DNA of 64,000 nucleotides from DATFDN01 sp035685165 (lineage in GTDB: Bacteria > Pseudomonadota > Alphaproteobacteria > Acetobacterales > Acetobacteraceae), in assembly GCA_035685165.1 (NCBI GenBank), contig DASRBI010000009.1, positions 124,001 to 188,000 on the forward strand. The letters are read 5' to 3'. Made by a program: the position numbers and the translations under genes. A model generated the notes under the pieces. It was not told the origin of the DNA, did no database searches, and saw only the letters and a program-made list of their open reading frames with translations. Shown piece after piece: positions 16,733 to 24,818 of this stretch (its first letter is position 1; each line of letters begins with the position of its first letter).

Positions 16733-18412
16733 TTAGCCTCGGCATAATCCCAGCCCTGCCGCGTACGCCGTTATCGCGTGCTGGTCGAAGTCGCAGCGGA
16801 TGGTGAGATCGGAGAGGCTCGCCGTCGTGCCGCCCACCGTCAGCGCGGGTTCGGGAAACAGAAACGCCGTCTCCGGCACGATCTGCAGCCGCATGGTGAA
16901 CAGCAAGCCGCGCCGCGCCGCTGCCGCGTAGCGGCGCGCCCGCCGCGCATCGCCCGCCCGCGCAGCGATGCCCGCACCGAGTGCCACCGCCTCGGTGAAC
17001 ACCGCGCTCGAATAGCCGGGCGGATGGCCGCGCGCGAAGCCGCCCGCGAAGTGCGGGTGCCGCGCGCTCGCCTCATCAAGCTGCAGCGGCAGCAGCCAGT
17101 CGATCATCGCGAAAACGACCCTCGTCAGCGCGGCGATTTCCGGGCTTCCTGGATCGTGCGCGCGCAGCCAATCGAGATAAAGCCGCGCCGCCTCGGTCTG
17201 CCAGACGATGAAGGCGGTCGCGGGCGCGCGGCGGAAATGCGCGCGGTAATAGGCGAACGCCCGCCGCAGCGCGGGACGCACCTCCGCCGCCGCGTGCGAC
17301 AGCGCGAGCGCAAGCGCCATCATCGCCTCGCCCGGGAAGAAGTCCTGCGCGGCGCCGTCCGCCTCGGGGCTGACGCTGTCGGTATGGCAAAGGAACGCGC
17401 CTTCTGCCGTCTGCCGCGCCAATAGCCCCGCGCGCAAACTCTCCCGCGCCCGCGCCAACCGCCCGTCGGCATCCGCCAGTTCCAGCGCCGCGGATAGCAG
17501 CGCACCGGCGCCGAGCGGCGCCGGGTCTTTTCCGTTCGCAAGATGCAGCCCGCCGCCCGCGCCCGGTACCGCCAAGCCGAGCAGCGCCTCGGCCGCACGG
17601 AGCGCCGCCCTGGCCGCGGCCGCGTCGCCCAGCGCCGCGGCGCGCGCCAGCCCGAACGCGGTGCCCGCCTGCCGCACGAGTTGCGGCGCCGGCGGCTGCG
17701 TCAGCGGCCGGAACGGATGATACTGATACAGGAACAGCCAGTCGGGCTGCTGCGCGTTGACCAGCCGCGCCGCCGCCCACCGGATGCGTTCTCGCAAGGC
17801 CGCCGCATTGAGTGCCGGCACATCCACCGGGCGCAGGCGCGCAAGCTGCACCACCGAAGAACTGTTCGGCCCGGCTTCGGTGAAATGCTCCCAGATCGTG
17901 CGGCGGATCAGCGTGTCCGGCGCGCGCCAGTCCTCGCGCTCGAGCCCTGCTTTCAGGCACAGCCGCTCCAGCAGCAGATCCGCGCGCCCATAATTCTGCG
18001 TCAGCGCGACCGACGGCTTGAAATAGGCGCCGCGCCGGCCGCGGCGCAGCTCGACGCCGTGCAGGCCGAGATCGAGCCCGCGCAGGCTACGCAGCGCAGC
18101 GGTGCTGCGGCAAATCCACACCTCCACCCGGGCACGCGCCAGCTCGGCAACCGAGAGCGGTGCCCCGAACCTTCGGTCGGCGGCGGCGTGCCGAGCGGCG
18201 ACGCGCACCGCCTCCGCGAGCGAGGTGCCGCGCCCCGACATGGAGGCGCGCACGCAAGCTGCGGTGATCACCGTGACATTCACGCGACAGCGCGCGCCCG
18301 CCGCTTCCCGCGCGCGCGGCGCCGGCGCACCCTGGGCAATCGAGTCACACAGCACGGCGCGGGCGAGGCACACCAGCCGCGTCGCCGCGTCGAGCCGGAT
18401 GCGGCCGCTCAT
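16733..18412 (-). CDS. AMMECR1 domain fused to an alpha/alpha-toroid domain
   Basis: About 559 residues. Roughly residues 55-185 match AMMECR1: SVAELARARVEVWICR, a RGLDLGLHGVELRRGRRGAYFKP stretch, a TQNYGRADLLLERLC stretch, then KAGLEREDWRAPD. In AMMECR1 the corresponding parts form the IGTF..-GLLLPQVA-type core. The remaining ~370 residues are helix-rich with repeated Ala-rich hairpins and WQTEAARLYLDWLR, resembling a six-hairpin glycosidase or lanthipeptide-cyclase-like toroid; no catalytic residues are recognisable to me. I chose the ATG at 18412; a GTG at 18460 would add 16 residues. The gene is divergent from the cyclase-TPR gene. The function of AMMECR1 domains is unknown in general. 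Confidence 0.7.
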   Translation of the reverse strand: MSGRIRLDAATRLVCLARAVLCDSIAQGAPAPRAREAAGARCRVNVTVITAACVRASMSGRGTSLAEAVRVAARHAAADRRFGAPLSVAELARARVEVWICRSTAALRSLRGLDLGLHGVELRRGRRGAYFKPSVALTQNYGRADLLLERLCLKAGLEREDWRAPDTLIRRTIWEHFTEAGPNSSSVVQLARLRPVDVPALNAAALRERIRWAAARLVNAQQPDWLFLYQYHPFRPLTQPPAPQLVRQAGTAFGLARAAALGDAAAARAALRAAEALLGLAVPGAGGGLHLANGKDPAPLGAGALLSAALELADADGRLARARESLRAGLLARQTAEGAFLCHTDSVSPEADGAAQDFFPGEAMMALALALSHAAAEVRPALRRAFAYYRAHFRRAPATAFIVWQTEAARLYLDWLRAHDPGSPEIAALTRVVFAMIDWLLPLQLDEASARHPHFAGGFARGHPPGYSSAVFTEAVALGAGIAARAGDARRARRYAAAARRGLLFTMRLQIVPETAFLFPEPALTVGGTTASLSDLTIRCDFDQHAITAYAAGLGLCRG

Positions 18413-18560
18413 GGAACGTCGTGCAAAGGCGATTCCTTGCGGGCCCAGCCGCTCCGGCACAATATGGCCGCAACGCTAGCGACGGGCGCCTGGGAGCGTA
18501 AAGCCATGCACCGCGATTCGGCCGCGCTTTTTCGCGCGGACGCCGTCTGAAAGGGCGATT

Positions 18561-21005
18561 GTGTCGCGCGCCGAGACCGATCCCCATGGAACCGAGCCGC
18601 CGCCGGACACCCATGCGGCGCCGGGCGGACGCCGGCTGATCGCCGTGTTGCACGCCGATCTCGTCGGCTACAGCCGCCTGATGGGCGAAAACGAGGAGGC
18701 GACGCTCAGCGCCCTGCAGGCGATCCGCCGCCAGCTCCTGCGCCCGGAGATCGAGCGGCACGGCGGCCGAATCGCCAACACCGCCGGCGACAGCGTGCTC
18801 GCCGAGTTCGCGAGCGTGGTCGCTGCCGTACGTTGCGCCATTGCGATCCAGGGAAAGATGCGGGATTTCGACGCGCACGGATCGGGCAAGCTGCGCTTCC
18901 GTATCGGCATCAACATCGCCGACGTGCTGCCGGACGAAGGCGATATTTTCGGTGACGGGGTAAACATCGCCGCGCGCATCCAGGCGATCTGCCCGCCCGG
19001 ATGTGTCGCTGTAGCGCGCAGCGTGCGCGATCACGTCGTCTCGCAGATCAAGGCCGAGTTCCGCCCGCTCGGCGAGGTGCGCTACAAGAACATCGCGCGG
19101 CCGATCGAGACCTATGTCGTCACGGTGGACGCGGCGGCGGCGCGCCTGGCGGGGGTCGCCGAACCGCCTGCCGGCACGCCCGCAGCTCCAGCTCACCCAG
19201 CCGCGCGCCAGTCAACGGGCCTGCTCGGCGGCTTGCAGCGCCTCGCCGGAGCATTGTTTGCCGCCGCGCCGCCGCAAGCACAGCCCTCACTGGCGATGCC
19301 GGACCTCAGCCTAGCGAGCGCCCCGCGCCTCTCGCTCGCCGTGCTGCCGTTCCGCAACATCGGACGCGACGAGGCCGACGACTATCTCGCCGACGGCATT
19401 ACCGACGATCTCGCCACCGATCTCTCGCACCTGCCCGATGCGTTCGTCACCGCTTCGGAATCCGCCTACACCTATCGCGGCAAGACGGTGGACGTGCGTC
19501 AGGTGGGGCGCGAGCTCGGCGTGCGCTATCTCGTGCAGGGCAGCATCCGCCGGCTCGGTTCGGTGCTGCGCGTGAACGTGCGGCTGGAATCGACCGACAC
19601 CGGCAAGACCGTGTGGGCCGAGCGGTTCGACGAAGACATCGCCACCCTCTCGTCCGGCCAGGACGACGTGGCGCAGCGGATCAAGGCGGCGCTCGGCATG
19701 CAGATGGTGAGCTTCGAGATCAGCCGCCCGGAACGGCTGGCCGCGGGCGATCCCGATGCATTCGACCTCGTGCTGCACGCCCGCGCGCTGCTCAACCAGC
19801 CGTTCAATGCGGAGCGCGCGGCCGAGGCGCAGCAATGCTACGAACGCGCGCTGGAGATCGACCCGTCCAGCGTGCCGGCACTGATCGGACTGGCCGACGT
19901 GCTGACGCGGCACCAGCATTTCATCAATACCCCGCGCCGTACCAACCTCGAGCGCGCGGAGGAGCTTGTGGAGCGCGCCGAGCAGCAGCAGCCCGGCTCG
20001 CTGGAGGTGCTCGCCGCGCGCGCACACCTCTTGCACGAGCAGGAACGCTGGCCGGAGGCGGTCGCCGCCTTCCGCCGCGTGCTGGCAATGAATGCCAACG
20101 CCTCCAACGCTTACGCCGCGCTCGCCGACAGCCTGAGCCATCTCGGTCAGTTCGAGGAAGCAAGCACGCTGCATTTGCGGCATATCCGCCTCAATCCGCG
20201 CGATCCCAATATCTGGTCGGCCTACTACGCGGTCGGCATCGCGCTGCTCACCTCCGGCAAGCCGGAGGAGGCGCTGGCGTGGTTCAAGCGCGCGCTGGAG
20301 GTACACCCGGATAATTTCGACGAGAATAAGGCCCATCAGTATCGCATGATGGCCGCCGCCTACGTGCTCACCGGCCGGGACGATCTGGCGCGCGCCAGCA
20401 TGGCGAAGGCGACCCGGCTCTCGCCCTGGCGCACCGTGGGCTATTATTCGAGCGTCGCGCTCAGTGCGCCTGTCGCGGCGCAGATGGCGACGATCGAGGG
20501 CGCGCTGCGCGAGGCCGGGATGCGCGACCATGCGGAAGAAGACGCCGACTGGGGCATCCCCTCCACCGCCGAGCTGCACATCCCCGCCCGCGGCGGGCCG
20601 GCCAACGGCCAGACACCGACCGCCGTGCCGGGCGGGAAGGTGATCCGCACACCGGATGTGAAAGAGCTGATCGCGCGCGAGAACCCCGTGCTACTCGACA
20701 TCAACTCCGGCCCGTTGTCGATCCCGGGCTCAATCCGCATCCGTGACATCGGCTCGGTGGGCGAGAGCGTGACGGACGAATTTCAGCCCCGTCTCGGCCG
20801 CGCCGTGCTCGGCGTGACGAACGGCGATCTCGACCGGCCGATCATCGCTTACGGCTGGAACTCCGAACGTTGGGGCGCGCGCAACCTCGTGCTGCGGCTG
20901 ATCGCGCTCGGCTACCGCAATGTCTATTGGTACCGCGGCGGACGCGAGGCATGGGCCCGCGCCGGCTACGAGCTTGCGCCGCTCGCGGGCAATTTGGAGT
21001 GGTAG
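18561..21005 (+). CDS. Class III adenylate cyclase-TolB-like-TPR protein with degenerate rhodanese C-terminus
   Basis: 814 residues from a GTG start. Residues 25-200 form a class III nucleotide cyclase domain: VLHADLVGYSRLMGENE with metal ligand D33, GDSVLAEF with D77, RIGINIADVL and FGDGVNIAARI. A linker leads to a FlgO/TolB-N-like domain (LAVLPFRNIG to LESTDTGKTVWAERFDED, about 255-385). TPR-type repeats fill about 400-640. The last ~130 residues look like a rhodanese domain (RTPDVKELI, VLLDIN, GYRNVYWYRGGREAWARAG), but the catalytic-loop cysteine is replaced: IIAYGWNSERWGARN. The cyclase-TolB-TPR order is frequent in Rhizobiales and relatives; the dead rhodanese is unusual. It probably makes cAMP in response to protein-protein input. 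Confidence 0.85.
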   Translation: MSRAETDPHGTEPPPDTHAAPGGRRLIAVLHADLVGYSRLMGENEEATLSALQAIRRQLLRPEIERHGGRIANTAGDSVLAEFASVVAAVRCAIAIQGKMRDFDAHGSGKLRFRIGINIADVLPDEGDIFGDGVNIAARIQAICPPGCVAVARSVRDHVVSQIKAEFRPLGEVRYKNIARPIETYVVTVDAAAARLAGVAEPPAGTPAAPAHPAARQSTGLLGGLQRLAGALFAAAPPQAQPSLAMPDLSLASAPRLSLAVLPFRNIGRDEADDYLADGITDDLATDLSHLPDAFVTASESAYTYRGKTVDVRQVGRELGVRYLVQGSIRRLGSVLRVNVRLESTDTGKTVWAERFDEDIATLSSGQDDVAQRIKAALGMQMVSFEISRPERLAAGDPDAFDLVLHARALLNQPFNAERAAEAQQCYERALEIDPSSVPALIGLADVLTRHQHFINTPRRTNLERAEELVERAEQQQPGSLEVLAARAHLLHEQERWPEAVAAFRRVLAMNANASNAYAALADSLSHLGQFEEASTLHLRHIRLNPRDPNIWSAYYAVGIALLTSGKPEEALAWFKRALEVHPDNFDENKAHQYRMMAAAYVLTGRDDLARASMAKATRLSPWRTVGYYSSVALSAPVAAQMATIEGALREAGMRDHAEEDADWGIPSTAELHIPARGGPANGQTPTAVPGGKVIRTPDVKELIARENPVLLDINSGPLSIPGSIRIRDIGSVGESVTDEFQPRLGRAVLGVTNGDLDRPIIAYGWNSERWGARNLVLRLIALGYRNVYWYRGGREAWARAGYELAPLAGNLEW

Positions 21006-22057
21006 CGGCGTGCCTGTTCACGGCGCCGCCGCCAGAACGGCGCCTCCGGCCAGCGCCGCTCCTGCGCATAGGTCCAGGCGAGTCCCTGCTGATATGCGCG
21101 CTGCCCGGCCGCGATCATCGTGGCGTACGCACTTAAAGAATCGCGCGCGCCGCGCAGATAGTCTTCCGCCGCCTCGGCCGCCGCCCGCGCCGTGAACAGC
21201 GCATGGTAAAGCCCCTGCGCCCCGAGCGGATCGCGCGCCGCCGCGGCATCGCCCACGGCAAGCCAGCCCGCGCCGGCGCAGGGTTCGAGCACGGCCGAAT
21301 TCGCGGCAACCACGCCGACGCGCGCACCCGCCGGCCAGTGCACGGGATCGCGCACCGCGCGCGCCGCCGGCAGGTCGGCATCGGTATGGAACGCGAGCAC
21401 GCGCCGCTGGTCCGGCACCGGGGCCGCGTACCACCACCCGTCCTCGGTTGCCTCGGTCGCGCTGAACCCGGCTCCTCCCGCGGCACCCTCGGAGCAACTC
21501 CAAATGCAAATCAACCGGTCCGACGGCGTCAGGCGCGCGCCGAGGCGGCGTGCCAAGGCGGCCGCGCGCCCGGTGGCGTCGATCAGTAACCACGCGCGCA
21601 CAGTCTCGCTCGCCGCGCCTGAAGCGACCCGCGCCTGCCAGCCGCCGCCCTCGCGCGTCACCTCCGTAATCCGCGCCGGGCAGCGCAGCACCGCCCCGCG
21701 CAGCGCCGCGGTGTTCCGCAGCAATGCATCGAACGCGGCGCGATCGAGATGCCGGCCGCAGCCGAGAGGATCGGTGAGGAAATCGGTCTCGCCCGCCACC
21801 CCGTTCCAAACCGTGCGGTTGCCCTGCCAGACGCGATGACCCTGCGCCTCGAATGCAGCGCGCGCCCCGAGCGCGTCGATCAGCGGCAGCGCCGCGCCCG
21901 CCAGCGCCTCGCCGTAGCGGAACGGCGCGGCCGGCGCGCGCTCCACCACCACCACCCGAAAGCGCGCCGCCAGCGCGATCGCGACCGCGGCGCCGGCCGG
22001 GCCGGCGCCGGCGATCAGTACGTCGCACTCAGAGACGGGCGAGGATCGCGAGCCCAT
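20966..22057 (-). CDS. LodB-like FAD-dependent oxidoreductase
   Basis: This 363-residue flavoprotein opens with a dinucleotide fold (DVLIAGAGPAGAAVAIALA), followed by the ERAPAAPFRYGEAL segment and a late GWLAVGDAAAARDPLGAQGLYHAL, which is the geranylgeranyl-reductase/tryptophan-halogenase-like layout of LodB. LodB proteins are needed to build the cysteine tryptophylquinone (CTQ) cofactor of LodA-type oxidases. The gene starts 29 bases before the stop of the LodA-like gene, so the pair is coupled. Its 3' end overlaps the convergent cyclase gene by 40 bases. The start at 22057 is a choice among several; the frame begins at 22093. Confidence 0.8.
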   Translation of the reverse strand: MGSRSSPVSECDVLIAGAGPAGAAVAIALAARFRVVVVERAPAAPFRYGEALAGAALPLIDALGARAAFEAQGHRVWQGNRTVWNGVAGETDFLTDPLGCGRHLDRAAFDALLRNTAALRGAVLRCPARITEVTREGGGWQARVASGAASETVRAWLLIDATGRAAALARRLGARLTPSDRLICIWSCSEGAAGGAGFSATEATEDGWWYAAPVPDQRRVLAFHTDADLPAARAVRDPVHWPAGARVGVVAANSAVLEPCAGAGWLAVGDAAAARDPLGAQGLYHALFTARAAAEAAEDYLRGARDSLSAYATMIAAGQRAYQQGLAWTYAQERRWPEAPFWRRRREQARRYHSKLPASGASS

Positions 22058-23912
22058 GCGGGAAGCGGTTGAGCTTGGCAGCCTCGCTCGCATCGTGCGG
22101 GTCGGCGGCGTTGGGCGTTACCGGCATCGGCTGCGAGGCCGGCTTCGGCGCCACGTCCTCCACCCCGATCCGCGCCGGAAAATCAGGGTCGTCGGCCGGC
22201 CCGGCGCGTGTTTCAACAATTCCCATCTGTGCGAAGTCGGCGGCGAGGTTGTTGATGCGCCCGAACGACGTGCCATTGTCGATCACGCGGTTCCACTTCA
22301 GCCGCCGGCCGAACGCTTCCCGGCGTTCGTGCAGCGGTTTCGACTTGTCCATGACGATCTCGTAGTCGGCCTCGGTCAACACGTCGTTCGGCACGCGCGC
22401 CGGCCAGAAGGTCGGCAGATAGGGGCCAAAGGTCTGCTGTGCCGTGCCATAGGCGGAGCGGCAGCTCGCGGTGTCGGTTTGCCACGGCACCGCCATCCAG
22501 CGCGTGAGCCCGCCCGGGTACTGGCCGGCGAATATCGGACCGGTCAGCATGTCGCTCGTGAAGACCAGCCCATACGAAGGCTCGGGATGTCCGGCCGCAG
22601 CGTGCAGGATGCGGAACGGCGCCATGTAGATGCTGGCGCTCCGCATCGGCCATGTCATCTCGCAGCCCGGATGGAACGCATCGGCGAGGCAGAAATCGAG
22701 CGCGGCACGATCGAGCATGTCGGGCTGCGCCGCCACCGGCAGATCCTCGATCTTGGCGGGCGGCGTCCAGCCGGGGTCATAGTCCGCCGTGAAATCGCCC
22801 GCCGCCCATTGGTTGAGGAACCTCATCTGCGTCGGCGTGAGCGTGGTGAAGGCGTTGGGCGTGGACGGCGCCGGCACGGCCATCGCATCCCCATAATGAT
22901 AGGGCCAGGGCACAGGCGAGCCGAGATCGCGCGCCGCCACGCGGAACTGCATGACGATCGCCGCGCGCATCGCCGACTCATCGGGCGATGGCCGGCCGAG
23001 CCGCTGCAAGGAGGCGGCCCCGCCCAACTCCGCCGTGCCGCCGAAGCCGAACATCGCCGCATAGCCGGCGTTGACCCATTGCAGCGCTGACAGCCGCTGA
23101 AAAATCGGCGCGATGTCGTCGCGGAAGGAAGGCCGCACCGGCGCCTTCAGCGTCCCGGCCGCGATCGCCCCGTCGCGCAGCAGATCCCAAAGCGTGCGGA
23201 CCGATTTCTGGTCGGGCGCGAAGTTGGGCGGCGCGACCACCACCCAGGCCGGCAGCGCCGTCAGCGTTCGCCCGCCGAGCCGTACCGTCGCCGTCACCGG
23301 CCCATCGGCGGTATCATCATGCCAACCGTCATTGTTGGCGAACGTCACCGCCATGCTGCCGGTGTAGGAGGCCGACTTGCCATGCCCGCCGAGCACGATC
23401 AGCCGGCCCGCCTCGTCGGTTCGCAGCTCGCCGAGATAGACTTGCTTGCCCATGAACCGGCCGCTGTCGAACGCGTAGTCTCGCCCCGACTTGCCCGCGC
23501 CTTCGATGCGGCGCGGACCGGGATCGATGGCCAGCGCCGCGCGATCCCCGATCGTCGCGTTGCGGAGATACATGGTCGGCGCCGCCGCCGCCTCGGGAAT
23601 GTCCTGCGCGACCTGGAATTGGAACCACGCGGCCTTCTTATTGGCGAGATGCACCGTCCAGGTGATTTCACCGTCAGCGGCGGTGATTTCCTTCACCGCC
23701 GTGCCCGCGGCGTTGTAGCCGTAAATGCGGAACCGCGCGCCCTGCCGCTTCACCGCGCCGCTGCCCTTCTCGCGATAAAAGCCGGGCGGCGCCGGGGGCG
23801 GGTCGGTGACCTCCGGCCCCAGGAAGTATTCGTCGGCGCTGTTGCCGACGCGGCAAACGCCGATCGACGGATGGATAGCCACGCTGACGATGTCGCTCGC
23901 CTTTGCGGCCAT
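22029..23912 (-). CDS. LodA/GoxA-like CTQ-dependent amino-acid oxidase
   Basis: About 627 residues, starting at ATG 23912 with GGGGAG eight bases upstream. The N-terminus DIVSVAIHPSIGVCRVGNS with EYFLGPEVT is the hallmark of the LodA family, as are NKKAAWFQFQVAQD, LGELRTDEAGRLIVLGGHG and FANNDGWHDDTADGPV. The C-terminal part contains PGCEMTWPMR and LTRWMAVPWQTDTASC; a Cys (about 417) and a Trp (about 472) there are candidates for the CTQ crosslink. Family members (lysine epsilon-oxidase, glycine oxidase) make hydrogen peroxide and are often antibacterial. The amino acid used here cannot be read off. A LodB-like partner follows. Confidence 0.88.
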   Translation of the reverse strand: MAAKASDIVSVAIHPSIGVCRVGNSADEYFLGPEVTDPPPAPPGFYREKGSGAVKRQGARFRIYGYNAAGTAVKEITAADGEITWTVHLANKKAAWFQFQVAQDIPEAAAAPTMYLRNATIGDRAALAIDPGPRRIEGAGKSGRDYAFDSGRFMGKQVYLGELRTDEAGRLIVLGGHGKSASYTGSMAVTFANNDGWHDDTADGPVTATVRLGGRTLTALPAWVVVAPPNFAPDQKSVRTLWDLLRDGAIAAGTLKAPVRPSFRDDIAPIFQRLSALQWVNAGYAAMFGFGGTAELGGAASLQRLGRPSPDESAMRAAIVMQFRVAARDLGSPVPWPYHYGDAMAVPAPSTPNAFTTLTPTQMRFLNQWAAGDFTADYDPGWTPPAKIEDLPVAAQPDMLDRAALDFCLADAFHPGCEMTWPMRSASIYMAPFRILHAAAGHPEPSYGLVFTSDMLTGPIFAGQYPGGLTRWMAVPWQTDTASCRSAYGTAQQTFGPYLPTFWPARVPNDVLTEADYEIVMDKSKPLHERREAFGRRLKWNRVIDNGTSFGRINNLAADFAQMGIVETRAGPADDPDFPARIGVEDVAPKPASQPMPVTPNAADPHDASEAAKLNRFPHGLAILARL

Positions 23913-24062
23913 GCGCGGCGCTCCCCGTTGCGCGCCCATGCTCGCACGCGCGCCGGGCTGTTACAACGTGCAAGCTGCCGTTGAAGCGGCGCGGTAGCGC
24001 CCTTATCCTTGCTTGCCAGCGGCCTTCATTGGAACCGAACGAAGCCGGAAGGATTGCGGCGC

Positions 24063-24818
24063 ATGGATTGGGACGCGCCCGCCATCGTGCTGGACGCGCG
24101 GGCCTATGGCGAGGGCGGCGCCATCGCCACGGTGTTCACCGAAGCGAACGGGGTGTTCCGCGGGCTCGCCCGCGGCGGGTTCTCGCGCGCGCAATCGGCC
24201 ATCTGGCAGCCGGGCAACCTCGTGCGCGCGCGCTGGATGGCGCGGCTCGAAGAGCAGCTCGGTGTGCTCTCGGCCGAGCTCGTGCATCCGGCGGCGGCGC
24301 TCGTCATGGGCAACGGCCTCGCCCTTGCCGCCCTCGCCGCAAGCTGCGCGGTTGCCGCCGACGCGCTGCCTGAGCGCGCACCGCATCCCGCACTGTTCCG
24401 CCATCTCGCCGCGCTGGTCGCCGCGCTTGCCGATTCCACGGCCGGGATTGCCGACCTGATCCGCTGGGAAGCGGCGCTGCTCGGCGATCTCGGCTTCGGC
24501 CTCGATCTCGCCGCCTGCGCACTGACGGGTGCGACCGAGGAGCTTGCCTTCGTTTCCCCGCGCACCGGCCGCGCCGTCGCGCGCGCGGCCGCCGGCGTGT
24601 GGGAATCGCGCCTGCTGCGCCTGCCGCCCCTGCTCAGCGACCCCGAGGATCCCGGCACGCCGGCGGACTGGCGCGACGGACTGCGCCTCACCGGCCATTT
24701 CCTCGCGCGCGACGCCTTCGGTCAGCGCCATCGCGGGGTGCCGCAGGCGCGGCTGATGCTCTATGACCGCGTCGCCGCGCTGGCCGCGGCGGAGGAGTCG
24801 CTTGCCAATGCCCGATGA
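24063..24818 (+). CDS. recO: DNA repair protein RecO
   Basis: This 251-residue protein has the RecO N-terminal OB fold: DAPAIVLDARAYGEGGAIATVFTE and GLARGGFSRAQSAIWQPGN. The helical C-terminal part contains LIRWEAALLGDLGFGLDLAACALTG, typical of alphaproteobacterial RecO (the zinc Cys cluster found in some RecO proteins is reduced to a single Cys here). RecO loads RecA onto SSB-coated single strands together with RecR, encoded 10 kb away. AAGGA lies ten bases before the ATG. The end overlaps parC by eleven bases, so the pair is one operon. Confidence 0.93.
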   Translation: MDWDAPAIVLDARAYGEGGAIATVFTEANGVFRGLARGGFSRAQSAIWQPGNLVRARWMARLEEQLGVLSAELVHPAAALVMGNGLALAALAASCAVAADALPERAPHPALFRHLAALVAALADSTAGIADLIRWEAALLGDLGFGLDLAACALTGATEELAFVSPRTGRAVARAAAGVWESRLLRLPPLLSDPEDPGTPADWRDGLRLTGHFLARDAFGQRHRGVPQARLMLYDRVAALAAAEESLANAR

